64,000 nucleotides of DNA, taken from assembly GCF_000026185.1 (NCBI RefSeq), contig NC_010694.1, positions 1,860,001-1,924,000 on the forward strand. The letters are read 5' to 3'. The DNA is from Erwinia tasmaniensis Et1/99 (GTDB lineage Bacteria > Pseudomonadota > Gammaproteobacteria > Enterobacterales > Enterobacteriaceae). A model generated the notes under the pieces. The model had not been told where the DNA came from and made no database searches. It worked only from the letters and a program-made list of their open reading frames with translations. Below, piece after piece: positions 57,109 through 64,000 of the stretch. The position numbers and the translations under genes are program-made. The stretch's first letter is position 1. Every line of letters starts with the position of its first letter.

Positions 57109-57615
57109 TCAATCTGACTTAGCCAGCTTACCAGCCTCGCTTCGTGGCTGGCTGTTTATACGGGTGACGAAACAAAACCGCGCCCGTTTCTTATACTGAG
57201 CCTCTCCGGTATCTGCCTCTGACAACATTATCCAAACGGAATAAATTGCATGATGATATATCCGGCGTTTTCAGCGTCATAAGGAGCGGCTATTCTAAAA
57301 AAAATGTCTACCAATACGATGGCGCAGTAGCATAGCCACGCGGGTAGAATAGAAAATGTATTAATGTGAACGAATGCTTTTCTATTGATGCTCTGGCCAA
57401 ACGATAGAAAGTGAGGGGTCGTTGCCAGAAACATTTAAGTGATCACAATATCTGGCTAGTCTCAATAATATTTAATATGGCGGAAATAATAATTATACGT
57501 TATCCGGTCCTGGCTGGTAATACGTATCACCCCGATTATCCCCTTTATTGAAAGAAACTCCCTCTTATATTTAGTACAACATGGTCTCTTATTAAATCCA
57601 TGGTGGATATGAATT
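57109..57615. other. Gap between the chemoreceptor and the toxin-like locus
   Basis: A 507-bp stretch, A+T-rich in its right half. It contains the chemoreceptor terminator near 57131 and should carry the promoter of the toxin-like locus. A HrpL-type promoter (GGAACC with a CCAC element about 16 bases on) was looked for and not found. Confidence 0.5.
57131..57159 (+). terminator. Terminator of the chemoreceptor gene
   Basis: CCAGCC (57131-57136), a 9-base loop, GGCTGG (57146-57151), then CTGTTTAT. An alternative pairing with AGCCAGC at 57121 is possible. Confidence 0.6.
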
Positions 57616-58680
57616 ATGCAAGGAATCATCTTAACGAGATATTCTCAATACGCCAGCCAGGTGGCGAGACAGGTTGAAATAGCATCAGATTCGGAGTCAG
57701 ACATCTGGTTCGATGCCAGAGAACTTGTGGAAATTCAGCAAGAATGGTTTGATGCCGAGGACCAATGGCCTCCAGTATCATGTGATAACACAGAAGCATA
57801 TCAGACTCCGCTTAGTGAAGATTTCTACCGCTGTTTTAGTCAGCTCTCCAGGATCTTGGCTGATGCGAAGCAAACAGAAATACTTTCGGTTGGACTTGGA
57901 AAATTGCTGCCGGGGCTGCCTATCAATATATTGAGCGCAGCGCAGAGCATATATATCGCCGCCGTTGAAAGAAAAGACATTGATATTGCGGTATTACAGG
58001 CACTCGGATTGGCGTCTGCCTGTCTTCCCGATAACATCAACATCATCTCCCACCTGGCATCTTTTATTCGTCATACGATAGCGGGCTATGCTGAACCGTG
58101 GGAAGCCGATCCACTGTCTGTTGAAGATAGCAGCAGCCTGGCTGGAACGCTGTACACCATGCTTGCGCTAAGCGCCGTTGTCGCCCGGCACTGGGTGAAC
58201 GATGCCGATCTCCCGCAGCGCGGATTATTGAGAGTGCCTGGCTTTATGGCCAACCTACTGGTAAGGACTCGCGTTTACTGGACTGCTCTCGACAATTTGG
58301 CCCGGTCGCTGTGCACAACCGGCTGGAAGCCGGGCTTTACCATCGATACTCAGATAGAAGTTACCCATATTCCAGCTAAAGCAGGCAACGGCACAAACCG
58401 GTTTATCAGTGCATTTTCAGCAAATTCAACGGCAAATCCCGAGTTCTATACCGGGGTCACAATAGACAACCTACGGCAGGTCGCACTACCGCCGGGAAAT
58501 AGACCCGCGGCCAGCGCTCATGCGGCCGCGGTGACGTGGCTGAAAAGAGCAAGCGGCATCTCAGTTTTGCAAAATTGTCATACTGTCGAAAAGCAAATCA
58601 GCCAACGCAAAAACGGGCTGGCCGTTGTTACCCGTACACATTTTAATACCCGATGCGATGCGACGCGCACGCGCACGTGA
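57616..58680 (+). CDS. Unrecognised protein, first gene of toxin-like locus
   Basis: A 354-residue protein whose ATG follows GGTGG with 9-base spacing. It has no signal peptide. The N-terminal third is acidic (SDSESDIWFDA); the middle has two hydrophobic helical stretches (about 90-120 and 180-195, the latter TLYTMLALSAVVA). The last 40 residues turn polar and basic, ending in a run with CGCACG repeats in the DNA. The frame overlaps the start of the next gene by 28 bp. I do not recognise a family. It may be a partner or chaperone of the next protein, or the N-terminal part of the same protein separated by a frameshift. Confidence 0.7.
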   Translation: MQGIILTRYSQYASQVARQVEIASDSESDIWFDARELVEIQQEWFDAEDQWPPVSCDNTEAYQTPLSEDFYRCFSQLSRILADAKQTEILSVGLGKLLPGLPINILSAAQSIYIAAVERKDIDIAVLQALGLASACLPDNINIISHLASFIRHTIAGYAEPWEADPLSVEDSSSLAGTLYTMLALSAVVARHWVNDADLPQRGLLRVPGFMANLLVRTRVYWTALDNLARSLCTTGWKPGFTIDTQIEVTHIPAKAGNGTNRFISAFSANSTANPEFYTGVTIDNLRQVALPPGNRPAASAHAAAVTWLKRASGISVLQNCHTVEKQISQRKNGLAVVTRTHFNTRCDATRTRT

Positions 58681-61600
58681 CCACACTTTCAGGGAAAAAC
58701 GGTCGCGCAGTGAGTCCGCCGGGGCCGCCAGATACAATACGACAAGCAGCAAGAAACAATCTATCGTCAGGCGTGCAAGCATCAGCCAGCAAAAAAAACT
58801 CTGGGGCAGGTGACCTGAATTCATTATCGGGAATGCTGAAATATGCCGAACGGTTATTTATCCAGTTCGACCCGCTAAAATTTCCCGGCGCAGACGCCTT
58901 ATCATCGGGCAGGCAGACTACATTGATATTAAACCAAACGGATACGGTGGGAAATAATCAGCACAAACATCGTTTCCACCTTCCCAAAACAACCAGGAAA
59001 GCCAATGAGAAAGTTATTCAATTTTTTCGTCGGGAAAACATTCTGCTGACCGATCACGCCAGTAAAGAACTGCTGGTATCAACCGTTGCGGGGTATCTGT
59101 TTGCCAGAGATTCAGAAAATACGCCTGGCCGCGTTTCTGAAACAGAATTGTTAGCCAGAGAGATCCTTGATGCTGTAGAACTCTACGGGGGGATGGAACA
59201 GGATGTTATGTCTATATTTCAGGCAGAGTCCACCGTACGTCATTGGATTTTTTCGAATGTTCTGAGCGTATCCCTCGATGAATATATCGCCTCACATATT
59301 GCGGCGGACGAATACCCGGAACGTTTTAACGTTGATGATATCCATATTTTATTATCACCCATGCGGCTGCATGAGAATAATCTGCTGAATATGAATAAAA
59401 TCCCGAATGAAAAGCGCAAGGACTTTATCAGCATGTGGCTATCCTTCTTGAAAAAGGAGATGCCATTTCTTAGATACGAAGAAAGCGCCTGTAAACTGAC
59501 CTCTCTGGCCGATTTTGATTTCGCCTCACTCTACACCGGGTCACGAATTCTTGATGGTCTGGGGTTAGAACACTATTTTAAGCAAGATGCTATTTTTATA
59601 GGGGAAAAAATGTGGGAAATGGCCGCTGCAGAGGGTGTTAAGGAAGATCAGATTCCGTTTTTTCGTGCGCCTTCGCTGTTCTTTTTAGCCTTATTTAAGC
59701 CGGATGCGATTAATCGAAAAAGGCACATCCGCAGCATCAGTCTGAAAGCCATCGATCGCTATGCCCAATACAGGATGACGACTGGTGAACTGCATAAAAA
59801 TATAAAACTGAAGTATGAAAACTATCAGAATGCCGTCAGCCAGTGGTTAAGCAAAGAGAAACTGGCCGATAAGATCGTTTCCCAATGTGGCGAAAATGGA
59901 ATACCTCAATATCCTGATATTCAAGAAACCGATCGTCTTGACTTAAGGCGCGGCAGAGACCCAAAATATTATGCAGTGCAGAATTATCTTAATGGCTGGG
60001 CTAAACCCTGCCAGGGAGCGCCAGATAACCTTAATGATGAGTATTTGCAACTGACATCAAATGTAGCTGAAAAATTCTATCATATTGATACTATTCTCGT
60101 TCAATGCGCACTGGCCACTCTGCCAGAAAATGAGAAGAAATTCCTCTTTTCGCCGGCTGCATCAATACACGCTGTAAACTTCAGTATGAGATCCTTCATG
60201 GATTCTCGTGATCTACGCGGTTTGCCTCTCCACGATGATATTCGCGTGTTGGTAAAAAATACCGATCTGGTAGCGGTAAAGCGGGAGAGTGAAGAGAGGA
60301 TTTACGCGTTAAAAAGAACGTATGATGCCGGCGATAGCGCCTATCGTTTTTTTTGTGTAGACAGAGATATCAATAAATATATCGCTAACGACCTGCTTAG
60401 CTACCAAAAATTTGGTGAGGGCTACAGAGTCCTGGGTAATAAAATATACGCATACGCAGTCAAATTTATCTATGCTATTGCTTCTGACACAAAAGAACTG
60501 ATAGTTGGCGCAGATAAAGCGAAAAAATTGGTCGGTTATTTAGGCAGTATCCACAGCAACCATCTTTATAGTGCTCTTTTTCAGTCGGGTAACGATCGGT
60601 CAGATTTGCAAAAAATATGGAGTATTGTAAAAAACTTCATCCCTTTTTATAACTGTATTGAAGGAGTCCTTGAGAAGGATGCGCTCAAGGCCATACCCTC
60701 GTGCCTGATAGACGCCTTTAGCTTTATGTCCGTTTTTATCAAGGCGGCAAGTTTAAGCGCAAGGTTTGCAGTCGGAGTCGTCGGTGGCCTGCGTCAAGGC
60801 ATTTCGATTTATGGCAAGTACTCGCTTAAGTCAGGAATACGATCGGGGCTCAATGTTATCACCCTCCCGACAACCGCCGAACTGTCGGCACTGAGTTTAC
60901 AAGCGCTTAAAGCGCTCGATCCGGGAATTGATTTTTTGACCGGGCTGAGCAAAAGTTATATTGAGAAACTCATCGTTCGATTAAGTAAAGATGAAAAGAC
61001 GGCATACCTTGCCAGGAAAATTCTCACCTCAAAAGAGTTTACGCAGCTCCCTTCATTTTCAACAGGCATGACTAAAGTGGCGTTACTGCCTTTTTCAAAC
61101 CTGAAAGTTCCCATCATGTCTTCTGGAATGGTCGACGGGAAGATCACTTACACGCTTTTTAACCCCGAAACCGGGCAGGCATTTGGAAAACGCTTTCTTC
61201 TGGCGAACGACCGACTTATTCCCTTCGAGAGAAATCAAGATAGACTGGCATACGATAAGCATAATGACTGTTTCTTCCGATTGAAGCGAGGTGCCTCTTT
61301 AACCAAAAGCTGTTTTAGCCGTAATAGTGTGAAAAGTGTAGATCTCTCTGAATCGATACATCTCACCTCATTAAGAGAAGATCAGAGCATTAAAAATGAA
61401 CTCGAACGTATAACTGAAAAAGTCCGACTGGGCAAAAATCCAACAGCAGAAGAATTACAACGCGCCGTTGATACGCTTGAGTACCTGTCTCAGGAAATGA
61501 CAGACAGCCCGGCATTGGCAGACTTTACCGAGGCGGGTAATGAGGGCATTAACCAGTATTTAAGATATGCAAAGGGCGACTATTCGAGTCAAGTGGCCGA

Positions 61601-62003
61601 GCTCATGAACGAATACGAAAAACTAAAAGATTATGAAGGATTTTCCTATCGTGTAATGACAATGCCAGCAGCGAGAATAGAATTACTGACTGTTGGAAAT
61701 ATCGTGTTGGATAAAGGCTTTGCCAGCTCATCCGCGATTTTTAATAACGCAAAAGAGTGGTTGGCCGATAAGTACATTAGAAAGAGCAAAAGAAACAAAT
61801 ATATCGTTATTGTTTATGGTAAAGAAATTAGGAAGAAAATAGCGGGAACCAGCCTCCTCACCGACCATATTTTGATCTCTCCCGGAGAGAAACTTAACAT
61901 ATGCGCTAAATCAGAGGTTGATGGGGTGACCTATTTAGGCGTATCACGCTACCGCGGCCCCGATCGCCCTACAGACATCTATACGGGTAATGTCGTGGGT
62001 TGA
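58653..62003 (+). CDS. Large toxin/effector-like protein with ADP-ribosyltransferase-like C-terminus
   Basis: An 1116-residue protein, clearly A+T-richer than its neighbours. The first 60 residues are Ser/polar-rich without a signal peptide. A long mostly helical region follows. Around 655-720 is a hydrophobic part (FIPFYNC at 662-668, then SCLIDAFSFMSVF and GVVGGLRQGIS) that resembles membrane-targeting parts of large effector-type proteins in Pseudomonas and enterobacteria. The C-terminal 150 residues follow the R-S-E ART plan: Arg1000 in FSYRVM, SSS at 1025-1027 in KGFASSSA, and the late strand TDHILISPGEKL at 1070-1081. The expected ExE falls on T1070-D1071-H1072. No ribosome site precedes the ATG, so translation may be coupled to the upstream gene. 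Function is inferred from domain pattern only. Confidence 0.78.
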   Translation: MRCDAHAHVTTLSGKNGRAVSPPGPPDTIRQAARNNLSSGVQASASKKNSGAGDLNSLSGMLKYAERLFIQFDPLKFPGADALSSGRQTTLILNQTDTVGNNQHKHRFHLPKTTRKANEKVIQFFRRENILLTDHASKELLVSTVAGYLFARDSENTPGRVSETELLAREILDAVELYGGMEQDVMSIFQAESTVRHWIFSNVLSVSLDEYIASHIAADEYPERFNVDDIHILLSPMRLHENNLLNMNKIPNEKRKDFISMWLSFLKKEMPFLRYEESACKLTSLADFDFASLYTGSRILDGLGLEHYFKQDAIFIGEKMWEMAAAEGVKEDQIPFFRAPSLFFLALFKPDAINRKRHIRSISLKAIDRYAQYRMTTGELHKNIKLKYENYQNAVSQWLSKEKLADKIVSQCGENGIPQYPDIQETDRLDLRRGRDPKYYAVQNYLNGWAKPCQGAPDNLNDEYLQLTSNVAEKFYHIDTILVQCALATLPENEKKFLFSPAASIHAVNFSMRSFMDSRDLRGLPLHDDIRVLVKNTDLVAVKRESEERIYALKRTYDAGDSAYRFFCVDRDINKYIANDLLSYQKFGEGYRVLGNKIYAYAVKFIYAIASDTKELIVGADKAKKLVGYLGSIHSNHLYSALFQSGNDRSDLQKIWSIVKNFIPFYNCIEGVLEKDALKAIPSCLIDAFSFMSVFIKAASLSARFAVGVVGGLRQGISIYGKYSLKSGIRSGLNVITLPTTAELSALSLQALKALDPGIDFLTGLSKSYIEKLIVRLSKDEKTAYLARKILTSKEFTQLPSFSTGMTKVALLPFSNLKVPIMSSGMVDGKITYTLFNPETGQAFGKRFLLANDRLIPFERNQDRLAYDKHNDCFFRLKRGASLTKSCFSRNSVKSVDLSESIHLTSLREDQSIKNELERITEKVRLGKNPTAEELQRAVDTLEYLSQEMTDSPALADFTEAGNEGINQYLRYAKGDYSSQVAELMNEYEKLKDYEGFSYRVMTMPAARIELLTVGNIVLDKGFASSSAIFNNAKEWLADKYIRKSKRNKYIVIVYGKEIRKKIAGTSLLTDHILISPGEKLNICAKSEVDGVTYLGVSRYRGPDRPTDIYTGNVVG

Positions 62004-62019
62004 TGTCTCTGACGGTATG

Positions 62020-62044
62020 AGTAGCCTGCTCAAAGCAGGCTACT
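62020..62044. terminator. Bidirectional terminator between the toxin-like gene and pepT
   Basis: A perfect 11-bp stem (AGTAGCCTGCT 62020-62030 and AGCAGGCTACT 62034-62044) with a 3-base loop, followed by TGCTTTCTAT on the plus strand. Confidence 0.88.
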
Positions 62045-62064
62045 TGCTTTCTATAGCTAAGGCT

Positions 62065-63303
62065 TCAGGTTTTTTCCGCGGCCAGCAGGCAGATTCTTTC
62101 TGCCAGCTGATAAGATTTTATAAAGGAAGAGATAGGCAGAAACTCGAATTTTGAGTGGAAGTTATGCGCCCCGGTAAAAAAGTTCGGTGTGAAGAGCCCT
62201 TTGGCTGACAGTGCCGCGCCGTCGGTGCCGCCACGCATCGGTATGACCTTGGGTTCAATGCCCAGCTGCGACATGGCGTCAATTATCAGCTCAACCGGTC
62301 GCCGATCCTCACCGATAGCATTGCTGATATTGCTATAAATATCGCTGATTTTTACTTCTATCTTACCGGTTGAATAGGCCAGCCGTATTTTATTTGCCAC
62401 CTCCTCAATTTGCCGTTTGCGATGGGCGAATTGTGTGAGATCGAAATCGCGAATGCTGGCTTTAAGATGGGCCGTACTGGCATTGGCCTGAATATCGTTA
62501 AACCAGATGTATCCCTCTCGTCCGGCGGTATGCTCCGGCGTCTGGCGGCGGTCAAAGTGACTGATAAAGTCGCAGGCCATCAGCAGCGGATTAACCAGCA
62601 CGCCTTTACCCGACATCGGGTGAGCAGGCACCCCGGTCAGGGTAATTTCCGCCGCTGCCGCATTAAAGTTTTCAAAGACAACTTCTCCCAACTCACAGCA
62701 GTCAATGGTGTAGGCAAAGTCGACATCAAAGCGGGCCTTTAGATCCAGCGCCTTTGCACCGCGCAGCCCAATCTCCTCGTCCGGTACAAACGCCACCACG
62801 ATATCGCCGTGCGCCTGCCGAGTGGACAGATTTTCCATCAGCGTCATCACCACCGTCACCGCCGCCTTATTATCCGCACCCAGCACGCTGGTGCCGTCGC
62901 TAAAAATAATATCCTGGCCCTGATAGGCGTTAATTTCAGGATGTTCCTGCTGACGCAACCAGATATTTTCCGTGGCGTTCAGGCACAAATCTTTACCCTC
63001 ATAGCGCAGGATCTGCGGGTGAATATGCGGTGAAAGTCCGACATCGACCGTATCGATATGGGTAATAAACCCGATACGCGGCGCGCCGGGGCAAGTACCG
63101 GGTTTCACCGCGGTGACGGTAGCGTATTCGTCAATCACCACATCCTCCATGCCAAACTGCTGCAACTCTTTCGCCAGCAGTTGCGCCATTTCATATTGAC
63201 CCGGCGTGCTGGGCAATGTTGCTGACGCAGCATCACTTTGGCTGCTAACGGCAAGGTAGCGATAAAAACGTTGGGTCAACTGGCGGGCCAGGAGGTCGGT
63301 CAT
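62065..63303 (-). CDS. pepT: PepT, peptidase T (tripeptidase, M20 family)
   Basis: A 412-residue zinc metallopeptidase (E. coli PepT 408). Metal-binding motifs are His82 and Asp84 in FITHIDTVD, the bridging aspartate in GADNKAAV, the catalytic/ligand pair in FVPDEEIGLRGA, an aspartate in TIDCCELG and a late His in GAHNFHSKFEF. It cleaves the N-terminal residue of tripeptides in the cytosol. AAGGA precedes the ATG. In several enterobacteria pepT is FNR-activated, but no box was found here. Confidence 0.96.
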   Translation of the reverse strand: MTDLLARQLTQRFYRYLAVSSQSDAASATLPSTPGQYEMAQLLAKELQQFGMEDVVIDEYATVTAVKPGTCPGAPRIGFITHIDTVDVGLSPHIHPQILRYEGKDLCLNATENIWLRQQEHPEINAYQGQDIIFSDGTSVLGADNKAAVTVVMTLMENLSTRQAHGDIVVAFVPDEEIGLRGAKALDLKARFDVDFAYTIDCCELGEVVFENFNAAAAEITLTGVPAHPMSGKGVLVNPLLMACDFISHFDRRQTPEHTAGREGYIWFNDIQANASTAHLKASIRDFDLTQFAHRKRQIEEVANKIRLAYSTGKIEVKISDIYSNISNAIGEDRRPVELIIDAMSQLGIEPKVIPMRGGTDGAALSAKGLFTPNFFTGAHNFHSKFEFLPISSFIKSYQLAERICLLAAEKT

Positions 63304-63380
63304 AACGGTTCCTTATTTGTCGCAGACTAAAACAGTACGGTAATGTGGCAAACTGGGTTATTCATTCCTCTCGCTATTTG

Positions 63381-63407
63381 GTCAGCCTGACCTTGTGACA
63401 GGCTGAC
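63381..63407 (+). promoter_or_regulatory. Hairpin in the pepT-dppA intergenic region
   Basis: GTCAGCCTG (63381-63389) pairs with CAGGCTGAC (63399-63407) across a 9-base loop, 90 bp before the dppA-like start. It may be part of a long 5' leader, as in E. coli dppA, which is a GcvB target; GcvB itself is not in the window. Confidence 0.4.
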
Positions 63408-63496
63408 TGGCGTCAGGCGCTCGATCGCGATCGGGAATTCGACCTTCAATGGTTTACGCAGCCCGCGAATAATGTCAAATAAAAGCGAGGATAAAG

Positions 63497-64000
63497 ATGA
63501 ACAAAAAAACGCGATTACATGCGTTGCTGGCGGCACTGACGTTGAGTATAACCAGCGCTGCGTTGGCGAAAACGCTGGTGTACTGCTCGGAAGGTTCCCC
63601 GGAAAACTTCAATCCGCAGCTCTATACTTCCGGTACAAGCGTTGACGCCAGCGCGGTGCCCATTTACAACCGGCTGGTCGACTTTAAGCCTGGCACCACC
63701 CAGCTTATCCCCAGTCTGGCGGAGCGCTGGGATATCAGCCCGGACGGCAAAATCTATACCTTTTATCTGCGCAACGACGTTAAGTTTCATAGCAACAAAT
63801 ATTTTCAGCCCTCGCGTGATTTTAACGCCGATGACGTTATCTTTTCATTTATGCGTCAGAAGGACCCGGCTAATCCGTATCATCGGGTATCGAACGGCAC
63901 CTACGCAAACTTCAACAGTCTTGAGTTTGGCCAGCTGTTGCAAAAGATAGAAAAGGTGGATGAGCATACCGTACGTTTTACCCTCGCACATGCGGAGGCA
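63497..64000 (+). CDS. dppA: DppA-like periplasmic dipeptide-binding protein, 5' part
   Basis: Open from the ATG at 63497 (GAGG 6 bases upstream) to the window edge, 168 codons without a stop. A signal peptide ends SAALAK, and the mature start KTLVYCSEGSPENFNPQLYT matches E. coli DppA almost word for word. SBP_bac_5 features follow (PIYNRLVDF, LAERWDISPDGK, NADDVIFSF). It should bind dipeptides for the Dpp permease. Because it lies away from the usual dpp operon place, it could be a DppA paralogue with another peptide substrate. A shift to the pepT neighbourhood fits a peptide-use role. Confidence 0.88.
   Translation, partial: MNKKTRLHALLAALTLSITSAALAKTLVYCSEGSPENFNPQLYTSGTSVDASAVPIYNRLVDFKPGTTQLIPSLAERWDISPDGKIYTFYLRNDVKFHSNKYFQPSRDFNADDVIFSFMRQKDPANPYHRVSNGTYANFNSLEFGQLLQKIEKVDEHTVRFTLAHAEA

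Noticed and set aside
57109..57615. HrpL-dependent (hrp box) promoter before the toxin-like locus
   Set aside because: No GGAACC with a correctly spaced CCAC element was found, so type III secretion is not supported by promoter evidence.

Overview
The window looks like chromosome of a plant-associated enterobacterium of the Erwinia/Pantoea group. Most housekeeping genes (tyrR, tpx, ttcA, dbpA, hrpA, fnr, uspE, rstAB, ydgI, ydgH, pepT) read as close orthologues of Escherichia coli genes and partly keep the E. coli order. Between them lie Erwinia-type accessory genes: a sucrose isomerase of the E. rhapontici PalI type, a chaperone-usher fimbrial locus, a pentose/pentitol catabolic operon and a large toxin-like protein. 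Coordinates and starts come from reading frames, start-proximal ribosome sites and remembered family features; no database search was possible.

Layout. 1-5.8 kb: end of ycjF, tyrR, tpx, ycjG and mppA; the last two belong to murein-peptide recycling. 5.8-10.3 kb: a minus-strand fimbrial operon (DUF1120-type subunit, attenuator hairpin, chaperone, usher, second subunit). 10.8-16.8 kb: zntB, the FNR-activated small RNA fnrS, a secreted sucrose isomerase, ttcA, a 41-residue acidic protein and dbpA. 16.8-22.1 kb: an ABM-domain monooxygenase, a YdbJ-like lipoprotein, ldhA and the ydbH-ynbE-ydbL operon. 22.1-30.1 kb: a sugar ABC transporter, a xylulokinase-like kinase and a polyol dehydrogenase, facing a D-lyxose isomerase and a LacI-type regulator. 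30.2-37.5 kb: azoR, hrpA, amiD, ydgD, the tiny membrane protein gene ydgU and asr. 37.8-44.5 kb: an M32 carboxypeptidase with a frameshift, rstB/rstA, an unrecognised gene, ydgI and ydgH. 44.9-47.9 kb: a copper-uptake-like cluster with an OprC-type receptor. 48-50.7 kb: uspE, fnr and smrA. 51-57 kb: an acyltransferase-3 membrane protein, an aromatic-acid transporter, a carboxylesterase and a chemoreceptor. 57.6-62 kb: an A+T-rich two-gene locus ending in an ADP-ribosyltransferase-like domain. 62-64 kb: pepT and the start of a dppA-like gene.

How parts connect. fnr and fnrS both lie here; fnrS has an FNR-like box centred about 42 bp before its predicted 5' end, and fnr has its own near-palindromic FNR box. 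rstA lies close to asr, which has an RstA-box-like site upstream. The sugar operon converges on D-xylulose 5-phosphate. The best candidate for an undescribed system is the 57.6-62 kb locus. Its 1116-residue protein has an ART-like C-terminus in which the usual catalytic ExE appears to be replaced.
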